A stretch of DNA of 42,618 bases from Mycobacteriaceae bacterium (GCA_029977845.1 JAPOKC010000023.1:1-42618); one strand, 5' to 3'. Positions 1 to 12,448 are shown, numbered from the stretch's first letter. A program made the numbers and translations. The notes: generated by a model from the sequence alone, not told the origin.

Positions 1-426
1 AGAGGGCAACAACGCATTGACCACGCTGCGCAGGTTGTCGAACGCCACCGCCACTTGAGACTGCAACCTCGCCATCGGATCAGCGCCAGACGCGGAAGCG
101 GCCGCCCTCGGTGACGCTGTCGCTGCCGGTGCGGCCACAACGGAGGCGTGTTGGGCTACCACGACATTCAGCCCGCTGCGAAGTGACGCGCTGGTGCTGC
201 GCCGCACAGCCGCCGAGGTAGCCGCCGGAGCGGGTGCATGCCCGGCGCGGACGGCTGCTGCCGGTCGCGGTGCACGCACCCGTGGCGGTGCGGCGTGCGG
301 TGCCGGGGTGGCCACCGCAGCATCACCGCCGTCGGCGACCGCAGTGGCGACCTGTGGCCCCGCCAAGGACAACCCCAAGGCGAACGCTGCCGCGCCGATA
401 CGCGCGCCAGAGCGTGAAACAGACAT
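1..426 (-). CDS. Secreted Ala/Pro-rich protein, N-terminal part only
   Basis: An open frame on the minus strand starts with ATG at 426 and stays open for 142 codons to the window edge, so the C-terminus is missing. The first ~30 residues (MSVSRSGARIGAAAFALGLS, then LAGPQVATAVA) form a typical Sec signal peptide with a basic start, a hydrophobic core and an AxA-like end. A low-complexity Ala/Pro/Arg/Val-rich stretch follows to about residue 115, then a more ordered part (ARLQSQVAVAFDNLRSVVNA). Large mycobacterial cell-surface proteins often begin this way, with a signal peptide and Ala/Pro-rich spacer before repeated or enzymatic domains. No domain is visible in the part present, so I give no function. 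The same sense as the MBL gene upstream and a 94-bp gap allow, but do not show, co-transcription. Confidence 0.6.
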   Translation of the reverse strand, partial: MSVSRSGARIGAAAFALGLSLAGPQVATAVADGGDAAVATPAPHAAPPRVRAPRPAAAVRAGHAPAPAATSAAVRRSTSASLRSGLNVVVAQHASVVAAPAATASPRAAASASGADPMARLQSQVAVAFDNLRSVVNALLPS

Positions 427-520
427 GCCTAATCTCCGAACCGGCTGAATGATGTGTGTCGGCACCGTAACCCGAGAATCAGCGGATCGTCGGATATCGA
501 GGATTCCGTGACCGCCACCC

Positions 521-1198
521 TCACCAGCCGCGCTCGCGCCACTCCTGCAGATGCGGACGCTCCGCGCCCAGCGTGGTGTCGTCGCCGTGGCCCGGATAGA
601 CGACGGTGTCATCGCCGTAGACACCGAACAGCCGACTGCTGACGTCGCCCAGCAGCTCCTCGAACCCGCCCGGCTCCCACGTCTTGCCCACCCCGCCGGG
701 GAAGAGGCAGTCGCCGGTGAACAGGTGGACGCCCGTGCGCTCGCCGGCGGGCCGCAGCGCCAGCGCCACCGAACCGGGAGTGTGGCCGCGCAGATGCACC
801 ACATCGAAAATCAGATCACCGATGACGATGACGTCGCCGCCGGCCAGGAACCGGTCCGGGGTCACCGGCAGGGGATCGGCGTCCAGCTGGTGGGCGGCCG
901 TGGGGACACCGGTGGCCGCGGCGACCGATTCCAGCGCCAGCCAGTGATCGGGATGCTGATGCGACGTGACGATCAATTCCAGCTTGGGGCCGTATTCGCC
1001 GAGCAGTTCCACCAGCAGATCGGCGTCGTTGGCGGCGTCGATGAGCAGCGACTTACCGGTGTTCGCGCAGGTGATCAGATAGGCGTTGTTGTCCATCGGA
1101 CCGACCGACATCTTGATGATGGCCGCGCCGGGCACGGTCCGGCGGGCGGCGGTCTGGGTTTCGACGTGGCCCGTGTAAACGTCGTCGACGACTGGCAT
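521..1198 (-). CDS. MBL-fold metallo-hydrolase (glyoxalase II-like)
   Basis: This 225-residue protein has the metallo-beta-lactamase fold signature HQHPDH at residues 80-85 (HxHxDH, two metal sites), followed by a GHTPGS motif, an FTGD metal-bridging Asp motif and a YPGHGDDT motif. Length and motif order fit a single-domain glyoxalase II-like hydrolase; the substrate cannot be read from the sequence. It is the positional equivalent of M. tuberculosis Rv1637c, which lies next to uvrA. I chose ATG 1198 because a TAACCT box (revcomp of 1206-1211) ends 7 nt upstream, the leaderless layout. An in-frame ATG at 1234 would add 12 residues (MCRHRLPSNLAF) but would lie upstream of that box. The gene is divergent from uvrA with 47 bp between start codons. 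Confidence 0.85.
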   Translation of the reverse strand: MPVVDDVYTGHVETQTAARRTVPGAAIIKMSVGPMDNNAYLITCANTGKSLLIDAANDADLLVELLGEYGPKLELIVTSHQHPDHWLALESVAAATGVPTAAHQLDADPLPVTPDRFLAGGDVIVIGDLIFDVVHLRGHTPGSVALALRPAGERTGVHLFTGDCLFPGGVGKTWEPGGFEELLGDVSSRLFGVYGDDTVVYPGHGDDTTLGAERPHLQEWRERGW

Positions 1199-1205
1199 GA
1201 AGGCC

Positions 1206-1211
1206 AGGTTA
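1206..1211 (-). promoter_or_regulatory. -10 box of leaderless MBL-hydrolase promoter
   Basis: The minus-strand hexamer TAACCT fits the mycobacterial TANNNT -10 consensus. Seven bases separate it from ATG 1198, so transcription should begin at or next to the A of the start codon. Promoter activity is inferred. Confidence 0.5.
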
Positions 1212-1218
1212 CTGGGGA

Positions 1219-1239
1219 GTCGGTGGCGGCACATAGCAT
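1219..1239 (+). promoter_or_regulatory. RecA-independent (PafBC/RecA-NDp type) DNA-damage promoter of uvrA
   Basis: The sequence GTCGGTG (1219-1225), eight bases, then TAGCAT (1234-1239) matches the mycobacterial RecA-NDp promoter motif tTGTCRgtg-N8-TAnnnT except for its first two bases (GA instead of TT). This motif drives the LexA-independent damage response, activated by PafBC. TAGCAT ends six bases before the GTG start of uvrA, so the transcript is probably leaderless. The match and spacing are visible; damage induction is inferred. Confidence 0.65.
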
Positions 1240-1245
1240 GGGCGC

Positions 1246-4155
<2,910 letters not shown>

Positions 4156-4185
4156 GAAGGTCAGCGCGTAGTCGGCCGACACAGT

Positions 4186-4216
4186 TTGACTACTACGGGC
4201 TGTAGTGGGATAGCGT
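4186..4216 (+). promoter_or_regulatory. Promoter and palindromic operator of the copper-chaperone/DyP operon
   Basis: A TTGACT -35-like box (4186-4191) and a TAGCGT -10 box (4211-4216) are 19 bp apart. The -10 box ends 7 nt before ATG 4224, which suggests a leaderless mRNA. Between the boxes lies a perfect inverted repeat, ACTAC-GGGCT-GTAGT (4192-4206). The half-sites resemble TACTAC/GTAGTA sites of BlaI/CopY-family repressors. The repeat is seen; the identity of the regulator is a guess. Confidence 0.5.
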
Positions 4217-4223
4217 CGGATCC

Positions 4224-4748
4224 ATGGGGAAATGGATGCTCTCGAAACTGCTCACCGCCGGCCTGATCGCCATCGTTCCACTCGCCGGTTGTGCGAAAAC
4301 CGACACGGCGACCGCCGGTCAGGACGGCGCCAGGGTGGTCACTGTCAGTGACCAGTGGGTCAAGGCTGCCGACACCGGTATGACAGCACTGTTCGGCACT
4401 CTGAAGAACTCCGGCAAGCAGGAGGTGACGGTGGTCTCGGCCGCCTCGCCGGCGGCCGGAACGGTGGAATTGCACGAGGTCGTCAGCCAACCCGCCGGGG
4501 GATCGAAGATGCAACCCAAGGACGGCGGATTCACCATCCCGGCCGGCGGTAGCCACGTGCTGGCCCCGGGAGCCGACCACCTGATGCTGATGGATCTCAA
4601 AGCGCCACTGGCGGTCGGCACCGATGTCGAGGTAACCCTGACGTTCAAGGACGGATCCGCGCTGCCGTTCACCGCTCAGGTCCGGACTTTCCCCGGCGCG
4701 AGCGAGACCTATGTGCCCGGTGGTCATCCCGCCGGTCAGCATGGATGA
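4224..4748 (+). CDS. PCu(A)C-type periplasmic copper chaperone, lipoprotein
   Basis: This 174-residue protein has a signal peptide ending in lipobox LAGC (Cys23), so it should be lipid-anchored outside the plasma membrane. The body is a PCu(A)C (DUF461) domain. Candidate Cu(I) ligands are His84, Met96, His119 and Met121, in the spacing H-x-X10-M-X22-HxM, one residue from the family pattern H(M)X10MX21HxM. Family members deliver copper to extracytoplasmic cuproproteins such as cytochrome oxidase. The stop overlaps the start of the DyP gene, so the two are translationally coupled. A related ECuC-Sco-DtpA set in Streptomyces lividans links such a chaperone with a DyP peroxidase; no Sco gene is present here. 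Confidence 0.85.
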   Translation: MGKWMLSKLLTAGLIAIVPLAGCAKTDTATAGQDGARVVTVSDQWVKAADTGMTALFGTLKNSGKQEVTVVSAASPAAGTVELHEVVSQPAGGSKMQPKDGGFTIPAGGSHVLAPGADHLMLMDLKAPLAVGTDVEVTLTFKDGSALPFTAQVRTFPGASETYVPGGHPAGQHG

Positions 4749-5964
4749 CCTGAAGTCAGGGGTCAGTCGCCGCAACCTGCTGTTGGGCGGTGCTGCCGCG
4801 GCCGGTGTGGCGGGCGCCTCGGCGTGGGCGATCTCCGAATCGCGGCGGTCGGCCGAACAGGTCGCCTTCGGCGCCGAGACGGTGCCCTTCTTCGGCGCGC
4901 ATCAGGCCGGCGTCGAGACCCCGCCGCAGAGCAACGCGGTGTTCGTCGGACTTGATCTTGTCTCCGGCGGCAGACGGCAGGCGCGCGAGATCCTGGAGGC
5001 GGTGCTCAAACTGTGGACTGCGGATGCGCAGCGGTTGACACAAGGTGCGGCAGCCCTGGCCGACACCGAGCCCGAACTGGCGCTCAGACCGGCCCGTCTG
5101 ACCGTGACCGTCGGACTTGGGCCGACGGTGTTCGACCGTATCGGGCTGAGTCGGCTGCGGCCGCCATCGGCCCACCCATTACCTGACTTTCCCACTGATC
5201 GACTTGAATCACGTTGGAGTGCAACCGATCTGATTCTGCAGATCTGTGCTGACGACCCGGTGGTGGTGGCCCACGCGACGCGAGTCCTGGTGAAGAACGT
5301 CCGTACGTTGGCCGACGAACGATGGCGGCAGATCGGCTTCCGGACGGCGCGGGGTGCCGAGGCTGACGGGGTCACGCAACGCAATCTCATGGGCCAAGTG
5401 GACGGCACTGTCAATCCCGTCGCCGGTACGCCGGACTTCGATCAGGTCGTCTGGTCCGATGGCGACCCCCGGCCGTGGATGGCTGGCGGCACGCTGATGG
5501 TGCTGCGCCGGATCAGGATGAACCTGGATGCCTGGGACGCGCTGGACCGCACCAGCAAGGAACTCGTCGTCGGCCGACGTCTCGACAACGGTGCGCCGCT
5601 GACCGGCCAGCACGAGAACGATCCGGTCGACACGACGGTGCTGCGCGATGGAATACCGGTCATCCCGCCCAATGCGCATGCCGCGCTCGCTCATCCGCAG
5701 CAGCCGGAGCAGCGCTTCTTGCGCCGGCCGTACAACTACGACGACCCTCCATCGGCCGGCGAGGTGTCCAACTCCGGTCTGCTCTTCGTGTCTTACCAGC
5801 GCGATATCGACGCGCAGTTCCTGCCCGTGCAGTCGCGGTTGGCCCAATCAGATGCGATGAATCGCTGGATCACGGCTGTCGGTTCGGCGGTATACGTGAT
5901 CCCACCCGGTGTGAAGCCCGGTGGGTTCCTCGGTGGACAACTGTTCTCCGCCGCTGCGGTCTAG
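4741..5964 (+). CDS. Tat-exported DyP-type (EfeB-like) heme peroxidase
   Basis: This 407-residue protein starts with a twin-arginine signal (SRRNLLLGG at residues 9-17, then an Ala-rich core), so it is probably exported folded with heme bound. The DyP signature GxxDG is seen as QVDGTVNP (Asp221), and the likely proximal heme ligand is His313 in the NAHAALAHP segment. Length and Tat signal fit class A (EfeB/DtpA) enzymes rather than the encapsulin-borne class B type. These use H2O2 to oxidise dyes, phenolics or porphyrin iron. ATG 4741 lies inside the end of the chaperone gene (8-bp overlap) and puts the RR motif at the normal distance from the N-terminus. A longer start at 4711 would add ten residues and is less likely. 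Confidence 0.88.
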   Translation: MDDLKSGVSRRNLLLGGAAAAGVAGASAWAISESRRSAEQVAFGAETVPFFGAHQAGVETPPQSNAVFVGLDLVSGGRRQAREILEAVLKLWTADAQRLTQGAAALADTEPELALRPARLTVTVGLGPTVFDRIGLSRLRPPSAHPLPDFPTDRLESRWSATDLILQICADDPVVVAHATRVLVKNVRTLADERWRQIGFRTARGAEADGVTQRNLMGQVDGTVNPVAGTPDFDQVVWSDGDPRPWMAGGTLMVLRRIRMNLDAWDALDRTSKELVVGRRLDNGAPLTGQHENDPVDTTVLRDGIPVIPPNAHAALAHPQQPEQRFLRRPYNYDDPPSAGEVSNSGLLFVSYQRDIDAQFLPVQSRLAQSDAMNRWITAVGSAVYVIPPGVKPGGFLGGQLFSAAAV

Positions 5965-6212
5965 CTCTGGGACTTGCCCATCGACTTGCGGATCTCGTCG
6001 AGTTTCTCCGCGGCGGCTTTCTTCTGCGCCTCGTACTGCTCTGCGGCGGTGCGTGCCTCGGGGGTTTCGGAGGCCAGTTCGGTCGCGCCCAGGGCGGTGC
6101 CGTACCGGCCCTCGATCTTCTCCCGCACGCCGTCCAGTGTCGGGACGCCGTCATCGGTGTAACCGGTATCCGGCGTCACGGGATCGGTGGGCTCATCGGT
6201 CACCGCGGTCAC
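5961..6212 (-). CDS. Small acidic conserved hypothetical protein
   Basis: An 83-residue protein with no signal peptide or membrane segment. The N-terminal 25 residues are Asp/Pro/Thr-rich and the rest is predicted helical and rich in Ala, Glu and Lys (RTAAEQYEAQKKAAAEKLDE). I do not recognise a family; Rv1638A, which lies at this position in M. tuberculosis, may be the counterpart. GTG 6212 overlaps the stop of the esterase-like gene by four bases (GTGA), which argues for coupled translation. Its stop TAG and the stop of the DyP gene share the palindrome CTAG at 5961-5964, so the two convergent genes overlap tail to tail by four bases. Confidence 0.65.
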   Translation of the reverse strand: MTAVTDEPTDPVTPDTGYTDDGVPTLDGVREKIEGRYGTALGATELASETPEARTAAEQYEAQKKAAAEKLDEIRKSMGKSQS

Positions 6213-7669
6213 CGTCCCCCGGATGCTGCGATTGTCACGCCGTCGGAATGCGTTCCGGGCAGGCCGACGTCGGGTACGTCGGGAGTGCCCAACTGCGAGG
6301 CCAGCCAGGGCAGCGAGGAGATCAGCACCTTGGCCGCGAACGGCCAATCGTGCTTGCCGATCTCCGGGACGACGGCACAATCGATCCCGGCTTCGCTGGC
6401 CAGCCGGCACAGCGTGTGCGCGGCCGCGGTCGGTGTGCTCGCGACGTTATCGATCCGCGCCTCCGGCAGCGCCGATCCGGCGATCGGAGCCGTGCGGGTC
6501 CCTGCCGGGGTTGAGACCGCGAACCAGCCCGCGACGCCCTCATAGGTCCCGTGCTCGGCCATCACCGTCGCGGGATCCCACTCGGCGTAGGCGGCCGTGT
6601 TGCCGCCGAACAACCGGTCGATGGTCTGGGCCTTGGTCCCGGCGTTCGGCGCGATGTCGCCGTCGATGTCGACGAACGTGCTGAACAGTTCGGGATACTT
6701 CAGGGTGAGATTGAGTGCGCAGGTACCGCCGGTCGACCACCCCACAACGCCCCAGTTCGCCGGGTCGGCGCTGACCCCGAAATTGGCCAGCATGAAGGGC
6801 ACCACATCCTTGGTCAGGTGGTCGGCGGCATTGCCGCGCAAGCCGTTGACGCACTCGGTGTCGTTGTTGAACGCTCCGCCGGAATCGGCGAACACGAACA
6901 CCGGAGCGTTGCCGTTATGTCGGGCGGCGAACTCGTCGATGGTGGCCACCGCATTGGCGGCCCGTATCCAGTCTGCTGCCGTGTTGAACTGGCCGCCGAT
7001 CATCATGACCGTCGGAAGCGCGGGCGGGGGATTGCTGGCGAAATAGGCCGGCGGAAGGTACACCAGTTCCCCGCGGTGCTTGAACTTCGACGCATCCGCG
7101 GGGATGTTGACCTCGACGACCTTGCCCTTGGCCGGAACCGTCTGGGTGGCCAGCATTTCGGCGATGGTGGCCTGGTCGGTCTCCCCGGGCAGCGGACCAT
7201 CGGTGAGCTGCCCCCACGCGGTCTGGACGGTGGGGAAGTAGCCCACCCAGAGGTTCAGCATCAGCCCACTCGACAGTGCGCAGAGTGGCACCGCCGCCAT
7301 CGAGATCGCTCGCCGCCACCACAGCGCCGAGCGCCAGCCGAGCACCGCGACACCGAGGGCGAGGCCGGTCAGCGAGAGCCACACCCACAGTTGGCGTGGG
7401 GCGGGGTCACCGGCCAATCCCTCGGAGGTGATGTTCCAGTGCGCCAGCCAGGCCAGTGCGATACCGAACAGGGCGGCGGCCGGCACCGCGATGAGCCGCC
7501 AGCGACGGGTTCGCCAGCCGATCGCGAGGATGAGTGTGACACCGGCCAGCACCTGGACAGCTGCGGGGATCCAGCCGTGCATCAACGAGATGTGCCCGCG
7601 GAATGGCCAGATCGGATCCGCCAGCAACGTCTCGGCGACCCTCGTCGTTGAAGGCGTCACACGATCCAT
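6209..7669 (-). CDS. Membrane-anchored esterase-like alpha/beta hydrolase
   Basis: A 486-residue protein with four predicted membrane helices (about residues 32-51, 58-77, 95-112 and 121-143), then a C-terminal alpha/beta-hydrolase domain of the putative-esterase (esterase D / antigen 85-like) type, probably on the outer face. The nucleophile is Ser312 in GWSTGG, and a candidate catalytic His lies in GKHDWPFA near the C-terminus. The positional counterpart in M. tuberculosis is Rv1639c, next to lysX. The antigen 85-like fold suggests a lipid or cell-envelope ester substrate, but none can be named. It follows lysX with a 71-bp gap and overlaps the next small gene by GTGA. Confidence 0.8.
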   Translation of the reverse strand: MDRVTPSTTRVAETLLADPIWPFRGHISLMHGWIPAAVQVLAGVTLILAIGWRTRRWRLIAVPAAALFGIALAWLAHWNITSEGLAGDPAPRQLWVWLSLTGLALGVAVLGWRSALWWRRAISMAAVPLCALSSGLMLNLWVGYFPTVQTAWGQLTDGPLPGETDQATIAEMLATQTVPAKGKVVEVNIPADASKFKHRGELVYLPPAYFASNPPPALPTVMMIGGQFNTAADWIRAANAVATIDEFAARHNGNAPVFVFADSGGAFNNDTECVNGLRGNAADHLTKDVVPFMLANFGVSADPANWGVVGWSTGGTCALNLTLKYPELFSTFVDIDGDIAPNAGTKAQTIDRLFGGNTAAYAEWDPATVMAEHGTYEGVAGWFAVSTPAGTRTAPIAGSALPEARIDNVASTPTAAAHTLCRLASEAGIDCAVVPEIGKHDWPFAAKVLISSLPWLASQLGTPDVPDVGLPGTHSDGVTIAASGGR

Positions 7670-7740
7670 GGTGTCGGAGCTTTCTGATAATTCGCTGTGG
7701 GCACGCGGGGTATGCCCAAATCGTTAGGTCCTGTCGGTCG

Positions 7741-10700
7741 TCAACGGGGTTTGGCCAGCGGGAACGGCAGGGTCTCCCGGATGCTGCGCCCGGTGATCAG
7801 CATGACAACCCGGTCCACCCCGACGCCGAGGCCACCGGTCGGCGGCATGGCGTACTCCATGGCCTGGAGGAAGTCCTCGTCGAGTTCCATCGCCTCCGGA
7901 TCCCCGCCGGCGGCCAGGATCGACTGCTGCTGCAGCCGCCGGCGCTGTTCGACGGGATCGGTCAGCTCGCTGTAGGCCGTGCCCAGTTCCATGCCCCAGG
8001 CCACCAGATCCCAGCGTTCGGCGACCCCGGTTCTGCTGCGGTGCGGCCGGGTCAGCGGTGACACCGAGGTGGGGAAGTCCAGATAGAACGTCGGCTCCTC
8101 GGTGCGTTCCTCGACCAGGCGTTCGTAGAGTTCGAGCACCACCGCGCCGGCGTCCCAGTGGGTCAGGTAGGGGATGCCCGCCGCGTCACACAGCCGGCGC
8201 AGCGAGCTCAGTGGGGTGTCGGGGCTGACCTGTTCCCCGAGCGCGTCGGACACCGCGTCGTGGACGGTCTTGACCGCCCACGTCCCGGAGATGTCCACGG
8301 GGCGAATCTCACCGGCGCCGGAGTCGTCCGGACGCATCACCACCATCGATCCGTTGGCGGCGGCGGCTGCGTTCTGGATGAGTTCACGGCAGCCGTCGAT
8401 CCACGTCAGGTAATCGGCGTGCGCCTGATACGCCTCCAGGAGAGTGAACTCCGGGTTGTGGCTGAAGTCGACGCCCTCGTTGCGGAAGGCCCGGCCGAGT
8501 TCGAAGACGCGTTCCACACCGCCGACGCACAACCGCTTGAGGTAGAGCTCCGGCGCGATCCGCAGGTACATGTCGAGGTCGTAGGCGTTGATGTGGGTCT
8601 GGAACGGGCGAGCGTTGGCACCGCCGTGGATCTGCTGCAGGATCGGGGTCTCGACCTCCAGAAATCCCTTGGCGAACAACGTCTCCCGGATCGAGCGCAG
8701 GATCTCGCTGCGGGCGCGGATGAGATCTCGGGCGGCGGGGTTGATGGCCAGGTCGACGTAACGTGCGCGCACCCGGGCCTCCGGATCAGTCAGACCCTTG
8801 TGTTTGTCCGGCAGCGGACGCAGGCACTTGCCCAGCATCCGCCAGTGCTGCACCAGAAGTGATCGGGTGCCGTTGCGGCTGTAACCCATCCGGCCCGTCG
8901 CCTCGATGAGATCACCGAGGTCGACCGTTGAGAAATCAGTCTTCTCCAGCAGCAGCTGGACATCACCGGACCAGTCCCGCAACTGGGCGAAGGTAACCCC
9001 GCCGTAGTCTCGGGTCCGCAACACCCGGCCCGCGATCGTGACGCCGGTGTCATCCGCGGCCGCAACCGCTTGAGCCACGGTATGGCTGGGGGCACGGCCG
9101 ACCGGGTAGGCCTCGATCCCGTTGTCCTGCAACGTCTTGAGCTTGGACAGCCGCACCCGCACCTGTTCGGGCAGGCGCTGCTCGTCGTCGACGTCGACCG
9201 GTTCGGCGTCCCGCAGATCGCCGGTGATCGGCTCGCCGCGGACGGCCGGGTGGTGGCCGGTGTGCTGACGGTCGCGCCGGGAGAACGGCAGCACCAGGAA
9301 GCCCTCGGCGATCACCGAGGCGACACCGACTTTGGGAATCATGCGCGCGTCGTCGTAGCACGCGAAACGTGGCACCCATTGCGGCAGGTACTTCATGTTG
9401 GAGCGGTACAGCGTCTCCAGCTGCCACCACCGGGAGAAGAACACCAGCACCTTGCGCCAGAGCCGGGCCACCGGGCCCGCGCCCAGCTGGGACCCCTGCT
9501 CGAACGCCGACCGGAACATCGCGAAGTTCAGCGAAACCCGGCTGACACCAATGTTTTCCGCATTCTGCAGCAGCTCGGACACCATAAGCTCGATGGTGCC
9601 GTTGGGGGATTGCGGCGAGCGGCGCATGAGATCCAGGGACAGCCCGTTGCTGCCCCACGGCACCAGCGAGAGCATCGCGACCGCGTGGGCGTCGGGGTCG
9701 ATCGCCTCCACCAGCAGGCAGTCGCCGTCGGCCGGATCGCCCAGCCGGCCCAGCGCCATCGAGAACCCGCGCTCGGTCTCGGTGTCCCGCCATGCGTCGG
9801 CACGCTTGACGATCTGCGCCATCTCCTCGACGGACAGATCCCGGTGCCGTCGCATCCGGACGCTCAGACCGGACCGGCGTGCGCGGGTGACCGCCTGTCG
9901 CACCGCCCGCATGTCCGGACCGGACAGATGGAACTTGTCCGGATAGAGGATCGCCTCGTCACCGAGTTGCAGCGCGTTGAGGCCGGCCTCCCGGAAGACC
10001 TGCGCCCCGGTCGAACTGGCGCCCATCACCCCGGGCGCCCACCCGTATTCCTTGCAGAGCGCAAGCCACGCGGTGATGGCCTGCGGCCAGGCGTTCGGGT
10101 CGCCGATCGGATCGCCACTGGCCAGGCAGACCCCCATTTCGACCCGGTAGGTGATCGCCGCGCGGCCGTTGGGCGCGAACACCACCGACTTGTCCCGGCG
10201 GGTGGAGAAATACCCGAGCGAGTCGTTCTTTCCGTAGACGTCGAGCAGCGCGCGGATGGCGGATTCGTCCTGGGCGGTCAGCGCGTTCTCGGCCTTCTGG
10301 GACTGGAAGAGCACGATCGCCGCGGCCATCAGCGCCAGTGCCCCGAACAGACCGAACAATGCGTTGAGAAGGACGTTGGGCCGGCCCTCGAAGAAATCGG
10401 GCGTGGCGGTGGCGAACCCGCTCACCCGGTTGATCGCGTAGGGCAATCGGTAGTCCCGCTTGAGCGTCCCAGGGAACAGTTCGAGCAGAGCCCAGGCAAG
10501 CAGGATGCCGATCACGTTTCCGGCGACCAACACCGCGGCGGCTTTGAACAGCGCACCGCGGCGGACCTTGGCCCAGAACTCGTCGTAGGCCAGCACCAGA
10601 ATCGCGATGGCGGCGATGTGGAAGGTCAGGCCGAGGACCTCGCCGATGTCCTCGAATCGACTGCCGTCCCGCTCGGTCAGGGCTGCGACGTCGAACCCGA

Positions 10701-10986
10701 CCGCGATCACCAGGTTGATGACCAGCACCCACCATGCGATGCGTTTGTGTGCGACCAGTGCGCCCGCCATCACGGCCAGTGCGAAGGCCCAGGCGAAGCT
10801 GGTGTCGGGGAAGTTGAACAGGTAATGGTCGATGAACTGCCGGGGTACCCGGGTGAGGTGCCGGATCGTCGTCGAGATGCTGGAGAGCAGCGAGGCGCCG
10901 GCGATGACGCCGAGGACCCAGCCGGCCGCCGCGGGCACCCAATGCAACCGCGACCGCTGCCGGCTGCGGCTGATCGTCACGGTCAT
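7741..10986 (-). CDS. lysX: Bifunctional lysylphosphatidylglycerol synthetase / lysyl-tRNA synthetase
   Basis: A 1081-residue fusion. The N-terminal ~225 residues hold about six membrane helices. A cytosolic MprF-like domain (DUF2156, about residues 230-570) transfers lysine from Lys-tRNA to phosphatidylglycerol. The C-terminal ~490 residues are a class II lysyl-tRNA synthetase: an OB-fold anticodon-binding part, motif 2 ([17 protein letters not shown]) and motif 3 ([11 protein letters not shown]). In M. tuberculosis LysX makes lysyl-PG and gives resistance to cationic peptides. The ATG start at 10986 overlaps the stop of the DUF1844 gene (ATGA), so the two are coupled. It is somewhat shorter than the ~1170-residue M. 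tuberculosis protein at its N-terminus. Confidence 0.95.
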   Translation of the reverse strand: MTVTISRSRQRSRLHWVPAAAGWVLGVIAGASLLSSISTTIRHLTRVPRQFIDHYLFNFPDTSFAWAFALAVMAGALVAHKRIAWWVLVINLVIAVGFDVAALTERDGSRFEDIGEVLGLTFHIAAIAILVLAYDEFWAKVRRGALFKAAAVLVAGNVIGILLAWALLELFPGTLKRDYRLPYAINRVSGFATATPDFFEGRPNVLLNALFGLFGALALMAAAIVLFQSQKAENALTAQDESAIRALLDVYGKNDSLGYFSTRRDKSVVFAPNGRAAITYRVEMGVCLASGDPIGDPNAWPQAITAWLALCKEYGWAPGVMGASSTGAQVFREAGLNALQLGDEAILYPDKFHLSGPDMRAVRQAVTRARRSGLSVRMRRHRDLSVEEMAQIVKRADAWRDTETERGFSMALGRLGDPADGDCLLVEAIDPDAHAVAMLSLVPWGSNGLSLDLMRRSPQSPNGTIELMVSELLQNAENIGVSRVSLNFAMFRSAFEQGSQLGAGPVARLWRKVLVFFSRWWQLETLYRSNMKYLPQWVPRFACYDDARMIPKVGVASVIAEGFLVLPFSRRDRQHTGHHPAVRGEPITGDLRDAEPVDVDDEQRLPEQVRVRLSKLKTLQDNGIEAYPVGRAPSHTVAQAVAAADDTGVTIAGRVLRTRDYGGVTFAQLRDWSGDVQLLLEKTDFSTVDLGDLIEATGRMGYSRNGTRSLLVQHWRMLGKCLRPLPDKHKGLTDPEARVRARYVDLAINPAARDLIRARSEILRSIRETLFAKGFLEVETPILQQIHGGANARPFQTHINAYDLDMYLRIAPELYLKRLCVGGVERVFELGRAFRNEGVDFSHNPEFTLLEAYQAHADYLTWIDGCRELIQNAAAAANGSMVVMRPDDSGAGEIRPVDISGTWAVKTVHDAVSDALGEQVSPDTPLSSLRRLCDAAGIPYLTHWDAGAVVLELYERLVEERTEEPTFYLDFPTSVSPLTRPHRSRTGVAERWDLVAWGMELGTAYSELTDPVEQRRRLQQQSILAAGGDPEAMELDEDFLQAMEYAMPPTGGLGVGVDRVVMLITGRSIRETLPFPLAKPR

Positions 10987-11315
10987 CGACCGACAGTGTA
11001 TTTCTCGCCGGGGCCCTGGCCCGGCTCGTCGGGAAAGCTGCTGGACTCCCGGAATGCCAGCTGGAGGGACTTCAACCCGTCCATCAGCGGGCCGGCGTGC
11101 GGCCCCAGATCGGGGCGTGCCGCGGTCAGCAGGCCGGCCAGTGCGGTGATCAGGCGCCGGGCCTCGTCCAGATCGAGGTGTTCACTGCCGGCGGGGTCGG
11201 GGGCGGCCAGGCCCAGCTTCTCGGCGGCGGCGCTCATCAGCATGACCGCGGCCCGGCTGATCACCTCCGCGGAGGGGATATCGGCCAGCTCACGGATGTT
11301 CGGGTCGTCCGGCAT
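10983..11315 (-). CDS. DUF1844 family protein
   Basis: A 110-residue, mostly helical cytosolic protein starting [19 protein letters not shown], with the DUF1844 core ([18 protein letters not shown], then [16 protein letters not shown]). The family is common in actinobacteria next to infC; its function is unknown. ATG 11315 fits the family's N-terminus, and much longer readings upstream would run through the infC leader. Its TGA overlaps the lysX ATG by four bases, so it probably heads a DUF1844-lysX-esterase transcript divergent from infC. Confidence 0.85.
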   Translation of the reverse strand: MPDDPNIRELADIPSAEVISRAAVMLMSAAAEKLGLAAPDPAGSEHLDLDEARRLITALAGLLTAARPDLGPHAGPLMDGLKSLQLAFRESSSFPDEPGQGPGEKYTVGR

Positions 11316-11321
11316 AGCTGC

Positions 11322-11327
11322 TAGACT
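11322..11327 (+). promoter_or_regulatory. Probable -10 box of the infC-rpmI-rplT operon
   Basis: TAGACT fits the TANNNT consensus and lies seven bases past the divergent DUF1844 start. A start of transcription near 11334 would give a leader of about 245 nt before infC. No clear -35 box is seen. Confidence 0.4.
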
Positions 11328-11491
11328 CCCACGTACGACCGTCCCGGCTGACGCCAGGACACACAAGTGGAGTCCCACTCCCACCGCTGGCCAGACAAGG
11401 TTCAGTGGTCCGGTCGCGGATACCTCGGTATTCGTTCTGCGGTGAAGTCGCAGGCAGCGCAGGCTGTGATCGGTCGGCTTGGGCCCTGCTG

Positions 11492-11523
11492 CGTGCAGGG
11501 CCTTTCTGTTCCGCGGAACAGAG
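11492..11523 (+). terminator. Attenuator-like hairpin plus adjoining palindrome in the infC leader
   Basis: GGCCCTGC, a five-base loop (TGCGT) and GCAGGGCC form a perfect 8-bp GC-rich stem, followed by TTTCTGTT, the form of an intrinsic terminator. It is followed at once by the perfect 16-bp palindrome CTGTTCCGCGGAACAG. An upstream GCAGCGCAGG segment can pair with the CCTGCTGC arm (with a 2-nt bulge), so an alternative anti-terminator fold is possible. It lies about 60 nt before the infC start. The fold is seen; attenuation is inferred. Confidence 0.45.
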
Positions 11524-11579
11524 TGCTGGTGGTGTGGTGCCGTGACGGTCTGCCGAGTAGACCGAGCCAGGGAGGGCCC

Positions 11580-12188
<609 letters not shown>

Positions 12189-12212
12189 TCACACGGATAG
12201 AACTGAGGAACC

Positions 12213-12407
12213 ATGCCCAAGGCCAAGACACACAGCGGGGCCAGCAAGCGCTTCCGCCGCACCGGCACCGGCAAGATCGTGCGGCAGAAAGCCAACGCGC
12301 GACACCTGTTGGAGCACAAGTCGTCTCGCCGCACCCGTCGGCTGGCCGGCCGTACCGAGGTGGCTGCCAACGACGTCAAGCGCGTCAACAAGTTGCTTAA
12401 CGGCTGA
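12213..12407 (+). CDS. rpmI: 50S ribosomal protein L35
   Basis: A 64-residue, strongly basic protein with the L35 pattern [15 protein letters not shown], then [18 protein letters not shown]35 is a small protein of the large subunit. Start ATG 12213 has a GAGGAA ribosome-binding site. It is 24 bp behind infC and 41 bp before rplT, the standard infC-rpmI-rplT order. Confidence 0.97.
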   Translation: MPKAKTHSGASKRFRRTGTGKIVRQKANARHLLEHKSSRRTRRLAGRTEVAANDVKRVNKLLNG

Positions 12408-12448
12408 GCGCCGCACCCGGACGAGAACGAAACGAGAAGAGGAACACC

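Noticed and set aside
9070..11445. 791-codon plus-strand frame opposite lysX
   Set aside because: lysX on the other strand is clearly real over its whole length, and the antisense product has low-complexity Arg/Gly/His content.
11367..11579. In-frame N-terminal extension of infC starting at GTG 11367
   Set aside because: The added 71 residues have no IF-3 similarity and lie across the hairpin and palindrome; the SD-preceded ATC start fits the family.
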